A DNA stretch of 39,826 nt from an uncultured Clostridia bacterium (GTDB lineage: Bacteria; Bacillota; Clostridia; Christensenellales; Aristaeellaceae). Below are positions 31,829 to 39,535 of this stretch, piece by piece. Under the pieces are notes generated by a model that made no database searches, was not told where the DNA came from, and saw nothing but the letters and a program-made list of their open reading frames with translations. The translations under genes and the position numbers were made by a program. Within the stretch, counting starts at the first letter, position 1; each line of letters opens with the position of its first letter. The DNA is taken from positions 1 to 39,826 of the forward strand of contig CAMOHY010000001.1 in NCBI GenBank assembly GCA_946615495.1, read 5' to 3'.

Positions 31829-32775
31829 CACATGATTCCTCCTTCTCCGAGCAGCTTAGCCAGTTTATTGGCAATCAGCAGGAAGCAGAAGTTGATTACG
31901 GATTTGGACAGGCCGATGGCGGTGCTGAAGCCATATTTAGGCTTTTCCTGGAAGGTAATGCGGTAGATATAGGTGTCGATGGTTTCCGCCGCGTCCCGTA
32001 CGACGGCGTTGGTCATGTTCAAAATCTGGTCGTAGCCCTTGCTCATAATGCCGCCGAAGGAGAGGATCAGCAGGATAACCGCGGTGGAGCGAATCTCCGG
32101 CCAAGTGATATAGAGCATTTTATGGTATCGGTTAGCGCCGTCCACCTCCGCGGCTTCGTACAGCTCCGGGCTGATGCTGGCGATGCCGGCCAGGTACAGA
32201 ATGGCCGACCAGCCGGTGCCCTTCCAGATGCTGGTGATATACAGCAGGGGACGAATCAGGCCCTTATCCGTCAGGAACCCGTAGGTCTGCCCGCCTGCCG
32301 CCCGGATCAAGCTGTTTACCACACCTTCTCCGGCAAAGATGGTGGTCATGAGGCCGCCCACGATGACCCAGCTGAGGAAGTTGGGAAAGGTATAAATAAC
32401 TTGAAGGGTCCGCTTATACCGGCTGCCATGCAGCTCATTGAGCAGCAGGGCCAGAATGATCGGCCCCGGAAAACCGGTGATGATGTATGCAAGGCCCATT
32501 CGGATGGTGTTGAAAAACGCGGCGATAAACCGTTTGTCCTTGAGCATGAGCGTGAAATTGGAAAACCATGGATCAGCGAAGGGACTGCCCAGGATGCCTT
32601 TGCTGATTTTATAATCCTTGAACGCCACGACCAAGCCGTACATGGGGCCGTAGCAAAACAGAATCACAAATGCGATGCCGGGCAGAAGGAACAGGTAGAT
32701 CCAACGGTTTTTCAGAATCCGGGTGCCCAGGGATTGCTTTCTCACGTGCGGTAAAGCGGTATCATTGTGTTCCAT
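31828..32775 (-). CDS. ABC transporter permease, LplB/YteP type (glycan locus)
   Basis: This 315-residue membrane permease is the first gene of the leftward glycan operon. Visible features are WIYLFLLPGIAFVILFCYGP (first membrane segment), AFKDYKISKGILGSPF and the EAA-like loop YEAAEVDGANRYHKMLYITW. The ATG at 32775 has only a weak GGGTGATGG upstream. It lies about 30 nt downstream of the expected start point of the promoter at 32812-32840. The divergent YesN/YesM genes are the likely regulators. Confidence 0.92.
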   Translation of the reverse strand: MEHNDTALPHVRKQSLGTRILKNRWIYLFLLPGIAFVILFCYGPMYGLVVAFKDYKISKGILGSPFADPWFSNFTLMLKDKRFIAAFFNTIRMGLAYIITGFPGPIILALLLNELHGSRYKRTLQVIYTFPNFLSWVIVGGLMTTIFAGEGVVNSLIRAAGGQTYGFLTDKGLIRPLLYITSIWKGTGWSAILYLAGIASISPELYEAAEVDGANRYHKMLYITWPEIRSTAVILLILSFGGIMSKGYDQILNMTNAVVRDAAETIDTYIYRITFQEKPKYGFSTAIGLSKSVINFCFLLIANKLAKLLGEGGIM

Positions 32776-32811
32776 GCGCCATCACCCGCTTTCATGTACT
32801 ATGTTGAAAAT

Positions 32812-32840
32812 ATTTTACCATTTCAGCTATTGATCTGTAA
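32812..32840 (-). promoter_or_regulatory. Promoter of the leftward glycan operon
   Basis: On the - strand, TTACAG (32840-32835), a 17-bp spacer and TAAAAT (32817-32812, preceded by TGG) point at the LplB-type gene. The -35 box is imperfect, as expected for an activator-dependent promoter. Confidence 0.65.
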
Positions 32841-32914
32841 TGATATATTTTCGGTTTGACACTCCGATTTTTTCGGAATGGTCATTTTTTTGCCGTGTGC
32901 GCCATGAAATGCCA

Positions 32915-32943
32915 TGGACAAGCGTTCATTGGGTTGCTATAAT
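32915..32943 (+). promoter_or_regulatory. Promoter of the yesN/yesM-like genes
   Basis: TGGACA (32915-32920), a 17-bp spacer and a perfect TATAAT (32938-32943) lie about 50 bp before the response-regulator start. The two divergent promoters are 74 bp apart. Between them an inverted repeat TCCGA-TTTTT-TCGGA (32863-32877) could be a regulator site. Confidence 0.75.
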
Positions 32944-32995
32944 ACACAGGACGGAGCTTTACAACATGGCCTGCCGTAATGAGAAAGGGAAAATC

Positions 32996-34090
32996 ATGTT
33001 TCGTGTATTGATCGTGGATGATGAACCGATGGCGCTGTTTTCCACAGCCCATTCTTTTCCATGGGAAAAATACGGTTTTTCTGCCCCGCTGACCACCACG
33101 GATCCCTTTGCTGCGCTGGATATGCTTCGGCGGGAGCGTTTTGACGCCGCCATTGTGGATATCCGTATGCCCGGCATGAACGGCATTGACCTGATTCGCT
33201 CCTGTGGGGATGAAAGGATTGATACGGTCTTTATCGTGCTGAGCGGCTATTCGGATTTCGATTATGTGCAGGGAGCGCTGCGGCTTCGTTCCTTCGATTA
33301 TTGCCTAAAGCCCGTTCTGCCTGATGACGCCGAAGCCGCCTTGCGCCGCCTGGCGGATCATCTGCGCGCGCTGCACGCTGCCAACGATCCCTCTCAGATC
33401 GCGGCGCTTAACTCCTATGCTCCTCTGTGTTCCCTTTTTGCGGGCTGCGGGCTTGCCGCGCCCGAAGGCAAAATGGTGCTCGCCTTGGTTTCCTCCGCCG
33501 ATCCCAACGCGCTATACGCGGCTGCCGCGTTCCTTCCCCACAGCCTGGTTTTCTGGCCCGCCGCAGATCAAATGCTGATTTGCGCTCCTTTACCCGAAGA
33601 AACGGTATGCACCGCGCTGAGCGCGCTGCCGCAGGCCCGCTGCTGCTACACGCCCGGCATCCCCTTGGAAGGGCTGATTCCCGTACAGCAGTATAAGCTG
33701 CTGGAGGATGCCCTGGCAGGCGTGGAGATTGGCGATGAACCCATGCTGGTGCGGGCCGGCGACGTCAGCCCCGCGTTCCTGGAACTGCTGGAATATGTAG
33801 ATCAGCATTTTCAGGAGGAGCTTTCCCTGCAGGAGCTCGCCAACCATTTTCACCTGAACTATACATATTGCAGCGAGCTGTTTCGCTCTATTACGGGACA
33901 AACCTTCACCAAATATATTACCCAGCGGCGCATGAAGCAGGCGGCGGAATTGCTGGTGATTACCAATCAAAGCGTGAATAAAATCGCCATGCTGACCGGG
34001 TACAGCAATTACACCCATTTTTTTACCGCGTTTAAGAATTACTTCGGCCAAACGCCTGGCGCTTACCGGGAAGAAAAGAGGAAAAAATAA
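32996..34090 (+). CDS. Response regulator with AraC-type HTH (YesN-like)
   Basis: This 364-residue regulator has an N-terminal receiver domain (RVLIVDDEPMALF with acidic pocket Asp8/Asp9, phosphoacceptor Asp55 in AAIVDIRMPGMNG, Lys105 in YCLKPV). A variable linker of about 140 residues follows, then a C-terminal AraC-type double helix-turn-helix (about 262-360, SLQELANHFHLNYTYCSELF and IAMLTGYSNYTHFFTAFKNY). AAAGGG 7 nt upstream supports the ATG at 32996; in-frame starts upstream fall nearer the promoter. It is the output partner of the kinase that follows 1 bp later, and likely activates the divergent transport and glycosidase operon. Confidence 0.94.
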   Translation: MFRVLIVDDEPMALFSTAHSFPWEKYGFSAPLTTTDPFAALDMLRRERFDAAIVDIRMPGMNGIDLIRSCGDERIDTVFIVLSGYSDFDYVQGALRLRSFDYCLKPVLPDDAEAALRRLADHLRALHAANDPSQIAALNSYAPLCSLFAGCGLAAPEGKMVLALVSSADPNALYAAAAFLPHSLVFWPAADQMLICAPLPEETVCTALSALPQARCCYTPGIPLEGLIPVQQYKLLEDALAGVEIGDEPMLVRAGDVSPAFLELLEYVDQHFQEELSLQELANHFHLNYTYCSELFRSITGQTFTKYITQRRMKQAAELLVITNQSVNKIAMLTGYSNYTHFFTAFKNYFGQTPGAYREEKRKK

Positions 34091-34091
34091 A

Positions 34092-35903
34092 ATGGAGCGG
34101 AAGCACGTTTGGGCCTCCCTGCGCGTTCAGATCGCCCTGCTGATTACCCTCACAGTGCTCGTGATCCTGGTGATGGGCAGCATTTTTTATTTCAGCGCTC
34201 AGAGCCTGACAGAGAAAAAGAACGTCACCTTTGTCCATACCCTGCTGGAACAGCTCAGCGACAATCTGAGCCGCATCGGGGCGGATATGTCTTACGTGGC
34301 GGATTCCCTGAGCAACAATGACACCGTACAGCAATACCTGAAAGCGGAAACCTCAGCCAAACGGCTGGAATACGGGCAGACCTTTTCCAACTTTGCCGGC
34401 AGCCTGCTGAATTACAGCAACTCCGTCAGCCACATCATCCTGGTGGACAGACAAAACGTGATTATCAGCGCCACGGAGCATAACATCATTGCGCTGGACG
34501 CGCTGGACCAAACCTACGGAATTTTTCAGGAGGATTATTCAGAGCCCTGCTTCTTAGGCCCGGTGTTTGACACCTACAGCAACACGCACTTTTTCGTTTA
34601 TGTACGGCCCGTCTACAACACCCGCTCCGGTGCCAGGATTCACGAAAAAATCGGCACCTGCGTCATCTTTTCCCGCGTTTCCCTGCTGGACTATAATCTG
34701 AAAAGCGCAGCGGCCACACCGGGTTCGCTGCTGATCCTGACCAATACACAGGGAATTCCCGTGAGCGCCTCCGGCGATCGGGATACAGCCATGAGCTTGT
34801 TGTCAAGCGATAGCTTCTCCAAAGCGGCGGATGGGGGCATACGGAAAGTAAAGCTGAACGGGGTCAGCTGCATCAGTGATTCCGTTCATGTATCCGCCCT
34901 GAACTGGGATCTGACGAGCATCGTTCCCGTTCACGAAATATCCGTGGATCTGAAACCGCTGTTCTTCCAAGGGATGCTGATCTGCGTCATTTTTGCCGGG
35001 CTGGTGGCCTTGTGGGGTATCCATCTGCGCCACAGCATCACCCACCCCTTGGCGCAAATCACCGATTTTATCGAGCACGGCCTGGATGAGAAGCTGGAAA
35101 ACCGAATCCATATCAGCCCAAACAACGAGATTGGCCTGTTCTGTACCGAAATCAATATTCTGCTGGACAAGGTGGCCGACATGACGAAGGCGAACATCCG
35201 CAACCAAACGAGGATGTACGAGCTATCGCTGGGAAAAAAGCGGGCAGAGCTGGCCGCGCTGCAAAGCCAAATCAACCCCCATTTTTTATACAATACGCTG
35301 GACTGCCTGCGGGGCTTTGGCTACAGCCTCGGCAGCCAGGAAATCGTATCCATCACCAATTCCCTTTCGGGCATCATGCGCTACTGCATCAAGGGCAAGG
35401 ATATGGTCACGCTCAAGGAAGAGCTTGATATCGTGAACAGCTATCTCAACATCATCCGCATCCGGTTTGAAAACCGCTTCGATTTCATTTTCCATTTGGA
35501 TGATGCTTTGCTATCCGTTCTCATTCCGCGCTTTATCCTTCAGCCGGTGGTAGAAAACGCTGTTTACCATGGGCTGGAATCAAAAAAGGATCGTGGCGAG
35601 CTAACCGTTGAATGCCATCGCTCTGAAAACGGAAACTGTGAAATGAACATATCGGACAATGGCGTGGGCATCGACGCAGAGACCCTTCGCCAACTCCAGA
35701 AAAAGCTGCAGGCAGACGGTATTCACGATTCCCTGCAAGTGGCCGAGGGACAGGGGCTGGCTTTGGTGAACATCCATAACCGCCTGCGCAATCACTTTGG
35801 GGCGCAGTACGGGCTCCGGGTTTCCTGCCCGCCGGAGGGCGGCACGCAGGTTGTGCTGTGCTTTCCTTGCACATTTGCCGGTCAGAACCCGCAGCCAAAC
35901 TGA
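34092..35903 (+). CDS. Sensor histidine kinase (YesM-like)
   Basis: This 603-residue membrane sensor has transmembrane segment 1 at about 12-34, an extracellular Cache-like sensing region at about 35-287, and transmembrane segment 2 at about 290-310. A HAMP linker and a coiled region follow, then the His_kinase domain with phosphoacceptor His397 in QSQINPHFLYNTL, and an HATPase domain (N box RFILQPVVENAVYHGL, G1 box ISDNGVGID, G2 box GQGLALVNIHNRL). This is the standard YesM layout for sensing extracellular glycan or a loaded binding protein. The start follows the yesN-like stop after one base. Confidence 0.94.
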   Translation: MERKHVWASLRVQIALLITLTVLVILVMGSIFYFSAQSLTEKKNVTFVHTLLEQLSDNLSRIGADMSYVADSLSNNDTVQQYLKAETSAKRLEYGQTFSNFAGSLLNYSNSVSHIILVDRQNVIISATEHNIIALDALDQTYGIFQEDYSEPCFLGPVFDTYSNTHFFVYVRPVYNTRSGARIHEKIGTCVIFSRVSLLDYNLKSAAATPGSLLILTNTQGIPVSASGDRDTAMSLLSSDSFSKAADGGIRKVKLNGVSCISDSVHVSALNWDLTSIVPVHEISVDLKPLFFQGMLICVIFAGLVALWGIHLRHSITHPLAQITDFIEHGLDEKLENRIHISPNNEIGLFCTEINILLDKVADMTKANIRNQTRMYELSLGKKRAELAALQSQINPHFLYNTLDCLRGFGYSLGSQEIVSITNSLSGIMRYCIKGKDMVTLKEELDIVNSYLNIIRIRFENRFDFIFHLDDALLSVLIPRFILQPVVENAVYHGLESKKDRGELTVECHRSENGNCEMNISDNGVGIDAETLRQLQKKLQADGIHDSLQVAEGQGLALVNIHNRLRNHFGAQYGLRVSCPPEGGTQVVLCFPCTFAGQNPQPN

Positions 35904-35924
35904 ATTCACCCAAGGAGGCGGTAA

Positions 35925-36008
35925 ATGGGACTGAACGCCATTGAAGCCCAGGCGGACGCCCTTCGGCTGCTGGATACTCTGCCGGACAAAATCGTTCTAA
36001 AGCTGTGA
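35925..36008 (+). CDS. Short 27-residue ORF with strong ribosome-binding site
   Basis: Between the kinase and esterase genes, AAGGAGG (6 nt spacing) precedes an ATG opening 27 codons (MGLNAIEAQADALRLLDTLP followed by DKIVLKL) ending in TGA 10 bp before the esterase start. The peptide is plausibly an amphipathic helix. It could be a leader that couples translation to the esterase, a small functional peptide, or the surviving start of a deleted gene. No homology is recognised. Confidence 0.45.
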   Translation: MGLNAIEAQADALRLLDTLPDKIVLKL

Positions 36009-36018
36009 GGTGAAAAGC

Positions 36019-37083
36019 ATGTATCTGCCTGATTTAATGAAATGCGAGGACGGCTCGCCCGTTCTTTCGCCCGCGCAATGGGAAAAGCGGCGGAAGGAAC
36101 TTTTGCACGTGCTGGAAACGGAACAGTATGGAATTCAGCCGCGCTATCATGGAAAAACACGTGGCGAAATTACGGATGTCCTGACGCCGTGCTGCGCTGG
36201 CCACGCCCAATTGGAGAAAATCCAGATCACTTTTGAAACGCCCGGCGGCCCCTTTTCATTCCCTCTGCTTTTCTTCTGCCCTTCTGATCATCAGCCCCGT
36301 CCCTTGATCCTTTTCATCAATTTCCGCCCGGACGCATACGATCCCTATTTCCCCGCGGAGGAAATCATCGATCATGGATTCGCCCTCGCTGTGTTTTGCT
36401 ATACCGACATTACGTCGGATGACGGGAATATGAAAAAAGGGCTGGCCGGCCTTTATGCCAGAAGCCATCCCGAAACCGATTGGGGGAAGTTATCCATGTG
36501 GGCGTTTGGAGCCAGTCGGGCGCTGGATTATTTGCTCACCCGTCAGGAAGTGGACAGGCGCAGCGTCGCGGTGGCAGGCCATTCACGCTTGGGAAAAGCA
36601 GCGCTGCTGTGCGGTGCTTTGGATGAACGGGTGCGATTTACCTTTGCCAATTGTTCGGGATGCGGCGGAGATGCCCTGGAACAAACCAAGCATCCCGGCG
36701 CGGAGGATTATGCTTTCATGGCCCGCACGTTTCCGTATTGGTTCTGTGGCAATCGGAATCAGTATATTGATCCGGCTGTTCCGCGGCCTTATGACCAGCA
36801 TTTTCTGCTGGCGGCCATCGCGCCCCGGTACGTTGCCGTGGGCAGCGCTCAGGAGGACACGTGGGCCGATCCCTTTTCCGCCCAGCTTTGCTGCGCGGCG
36901 GCGTCGCCCGCCTGGACGATCCATGGGCTGCCCGGCTTTGTAGGGCCGCAGGCGCCTGCTCAGGTCAATACGGCGTACGGTGACGGCTGCATCGGATATC
37001 ACCTGCGGGATGGCGTGCATTTTTTCAGCCGCCAGGATTGGCTGCGTTATATGGCGTTTGCGAAAAAACATATGGCGGAATAA
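36019..37083 (+). CDS. CE15-like alpha/beta-hydrolase (glucuronoyl esterase-like)
   Basis: This 354-residue hydrolase resembles family CE15. The nucleophile Ser189 is in VAVAGHSRLGKAALLCGALD (the G-x-S-R-x-G motif), followed by the typical FANCSGCGGDAL. The catalytic His is probably His334 in RDGVHFFSRQDW. Known members cleave esters of glucuronic acid; other esters are possible. No signal peptide is seen, which is unusual for CE15 and implies action on imported oligosaccharides. The ATG at 36019 is chosen because GAGGTG lies 6 nt upstream; an in-frame GTG at 36010 lies within that region. Confidence 0.82.
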   Translation: MYLPDLMKCEDGSPVLSPAQWEKRRKELLHVLETEQYGIQPRYHGKTRGEITDVLTPCCAGHAQLEKIQITFETPGGPFSFPLLFFCPSDHQPRPLILFINFRPDAYDPYFPAEEIIDHGFALAVFCYTDITSDDGNMKKGLAGLYARSHPETDWGKLSMWAFGASRALDYLLTRQEVDRRSVAVAGHSRLGKAALLCGALDERVRFTFANCSGCGGDALEQTKHPGAEDYAFMARTFPYWFCGNRNQYIDPAVPRPYDQHFLLAAIAPRYVAVGSAQEDTWADPFSAQLCCAAASPAWTIHGLPGFVGPQAPAQVNTAYGDGCIGYHLRDGVHFFSRQDWLRYMAFAKKHMAE

Positions 37084-37105
37084 GCCGGAGGGGACAGGGA
37101 CGGTT

Positions 37106-38023
37106 ATGCTTACGTTGGCAATCGATATGGGCGGGTCCCGGATCAAAATGGGGTTGGTGGCCGACGGCACAGTTCGGGAAACCGCCATCTTTCCAGTGGA
37201 CAGCGCCGCGCCCTTGGCCCAAACGCTGCATGAAATTGAACGATGGGCAGACACGCTGGCCGAGCGTTCATCTGTCCGGCCGACGCACGTGGGCTTAGCC
37301 TTTCCCGGTATCGTGCATAAGGGGAAAATCGTATCCTGCAATGGCAAATACGCAGGCGCTGAAAAATTTGACTGGCAGGGTTGGGCCCTGGAGCGCTTTG
37401 GCAAACCGATCGACATCCTCAACGACGCCGCTGCCGCGCTGCTGGGGGAATTGCATTTTGGGGCCGCAAGGGGTGCGGAAAACGCTGTTCTGTTGATGAT
37501 CGGCACTGGCATTGGCGCTGCAGCGGCGGTCAACGGCCATTTGCTGGAAGGAAAGCATTTTACGCTGGGCATGCTGGGAGGGCATATCGCCATTGAAATG
37601 CAGCATCCCCGCAAATGTTCCTGCGGAAATATCGGCTGCTTGGAAGCCTGGGCGGGCACCTGGGCCATTAATGAGCTGGCCCATGAAAGTCCTTTATTTG
37701 ATGGCAGCTGCCTGCGCCGAATGGCTTACGTGGATTATCGGGCAGTTGCCCAGGGCATGGAGCAAAACGACCCCCTGAGCCTCCGTCTTTTTGACGGGGC
37801 GGTTGCCGCGCTGGGTATGGGCGCCGTGAATTTGGTGCATGCTTACGACCCGGAGGTGGTCATCCTTGGCGGCGGTCCCACCCATATCCCATCGCTTTGT
37901 GAAAAAATCGCCGCATACGTGCGTCAGTACGCTTGGACGCCCTGGGGCACAGTGGATGTAAAAACAACGGAAAACCCAGAGACCTCCGTTTTGCTGGGCT
38001 TGCACGCAAGAAGCCTGATGTAA
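37106..38023 (+). CDS. ROK family sugar kinase
   Basis: This 305-residue cytoplasmic kinase of the ROK family has an ATP-binding N-terminus (LTLAIDMGGSRIKMGLVADG), a probable catalytic Asp107 in DILNDAAAALLGE, and the phosphate-2 segment LLMIGTGIGAAAAVNG. A zinc site is formed by His160 in LGGHIAIE and the CSCGNIGCLEAW cluster (Cys171, 173, 178). It has full ROK length and lacks the N-terminal HTH of ROK repressors. Likely substrates are glucose, mannose or an amino sugar released by the glycosidases, feeding the isomerases encoded on the opposite strand. AGGGA about 6 nt upstream supports the start. Confidence 0.92.
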   Translation: MLTLAIDMGGSRIKMGLVADGTVRETAIFPVDSAAPLAQTLHEIERWADTLAERSSVRPTHVGLAFPGIVHKGKIVSCNGKYAGAEKFDWQGWALERFGKPIDILNDAAAALLGELHFGAARGAENAVLLMIGTGIGAAAAVNGHLLEGKHFTLGMLGGHIAIEMQHPRKCSCGNIGCLEAWAGTWAINELAHESPLFDGSCLRRMAYVDYRAVAQGMEQNDPLSLRLFDGAVAALGMGAVNLVHAYDPEVVILGGGPTHIPSLCEKIAAYVRQYAWTPWGTVDVKTTENPETSVLLGLHARSLM

Positions 38024-38057
38024 GGGCAGCGCTTCACATTTGGAAGGAGTCGGTTCG

Positions 38058-39467
38058 ATGGCCTCGCTTGTTCGCCCCAATGTACTGATTTTGTATACGG
38101 ATCAGCAGCGCACGGATACCCTGAGCTGCTATGGTCAGGAAGCTTTGTCCACCCCCAATATTGATCTTCTGGCTCAGAGTGGGGTACGCTTTACTCATTA
38201 TTTCGTTCAGAACCCCGTCTGCGCCCCCAGCCGGGCGAGCTTTCTGACGGGGCGCTATTGCTCCGCTCTGCGCATCGGTTCAAACGGGATCAGCTTTCCG
38301 AAAGAAGAATTTCCTCTGTCAAAACTGCTGAAGCCCTATGGGTATGAAACAGCGCAAATCGGTAAGCTGCATTTTGATCCCCATGCCCGCCGGGAGCATC
38401 GGAACCCCACGGATACCTACGGCTTTGATACCTTCATCCTCTCCGATGAACCCGGTTGCTATGACGACGCTTATTCAAAATGGGTGGAGGCTGTTTGCCC
38501 GGAACAGCTGAGCCTGACGCGCGCGTCCCTACCGCCCGCCGCTGTCCTCTGGGGCAAAAGGAGCTACAGCAGCGTGCCCCGTGAAACCTGCGAGCCCTAT
38601 GTGTTCGCAGGCGACGCCGGGCTGACCCATACGGCGTTTGTGACGGATCAAATGTGTCAATTCCTTCGCCATCGAAGCGCCGGCCAGCCCTTTTTCGCCA
38701 TTGCGGGATATTACGCACCTCATCCGCCGCTCAATCCGCCCCAGGAATATTTGAACCGTGTGGACAGAGCCAGGCTCCGCTTGCCCATCATCGGGCCGGA
38801 GGAAACGGTTTCTTCCCTTCTGCGCGATATTTCCCGCGAAAAATGGCTGGATATTGCAGCCGCCTATTTGGCTATGGCGGCGCAGATCGACGACGGCGTG
38901 GGTGAAATTGTTCAGACGCTGAAAGAAACTGGGCAGTATGAGAATACGATCATTGTTTATACCAGCGACCACGGCGAATTCCTGGGAGATCACGGCAGGA
39001 TACAAAAGGGGATGCCCGGACACGACTGCATCATCAACGTACCCTGCATCATTTCCTATCCGGCAGGTTTCGCCGGAAACCGCGTAACGAGCGCGCTGGC
39101 GGAAGCGGTGGATGTGGTGCCCACCTTGTTGGATTTTTGCGGTGTTCAAACACCGTCTTTCGTTCAGGGCCGGTCTTTAGCGGGTCTTTTGCGGGGGCAG
39201 ACGGATACGCACCGCACCAGCGTGCTCACCGAATATTTTGATGCGAATCAGGAAAGGCAAACCACGCTTCGCACAATGGAGTATAAATATTACCTGCACG
39301 AAAACGGAACGCAGCTGTTATTTGATTTAAAAAATGATCCTCATGAATTGCACAGCGTACACCAGGATGCCGCATACCGGGACATTTTAGCGGATATGCG
39401 GTTTCAGATGCTTTGTTCCATTCAAAAAGCAGCCTATTGCAGCTTGGAGAAAACTGACGAGTATTGA
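38058..39467 (+). CDS. Cys-type sulfatase (S1 family)
   Basis: This 469-residue arylsulfatase-like enzyme removes sulfate esters from sugars. It opens RPNVLILYTDQQRTDTLSCY with metal ligands Asp15/Gln16. The modified residue is Cys55 in NPVCAPSRASFLTGRY, which must be converted to formylglycine. IIVYTSDHGEFLGDHG supplies further metal ligands. No signal peptide is present, so it is probably cytoplasmic and acts on imported sulfated oligosaccharides. GGAG 8 nt before the ATG fixes 38058. A maturase (anSME or FGE) is needed and is not in the window. The last 60 bp to the MATE remnant hold no clear terminator. Confidence 0.94.
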   Translation: MASLVRPNVLILYTDQQRTDTLSCYGQEALSTPNIDLLAQSGVRFTHYFVQNPVCAPSRASFLTGRYCSALRIGSNGISFPKEEFPLSKLLKPYGYETAQIGKLHFDPHARREHRNPTDTYGFDTFILSDEPGCYDDAYSKWVEAVCPEQLSLTRASLPPAAVLWGKRSYSSVPRETCEPYVFAGDAGLTHTAFVTDQMCQFLRHRSAGQPFFAIAGYYAPHPPLNPPQEYLNRVDRARLRLPIIGPEETVSSLLRDISREKWLDIAAAYLAMAAQIDDGVGEIVQTLKETGQYENTIIVYTSDHGEFLGDHGRIQKGMPGHDCIINVPCIISYPAGFAGNRVTSALAEAVDVVPTLLDFCGVQTPSFVQGRSLAGLLRGQTDTHRTSVLTEYFDANQERQTTLRTMEYKYYLHENGTQLLFDLKNDPHELHSVHQDAAYRDILADMRFQMLCSIQKAAYCSLEKTDEY

Positions 39468-39535
39468 TCGCCGTTTAAAAAATTTTTTATTCTGCCTTGC
39501 TCTTCACCTGATAACCTTTTTTTCCGTGCGTTTCT

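Noticed and set aside
32780..32796. Possible CcpA (cre) site near TGAAAGCGGGTGAT
   Set aside because: It matches only part of the cre consensus and lies next to the start codon; too weak to report as a site.
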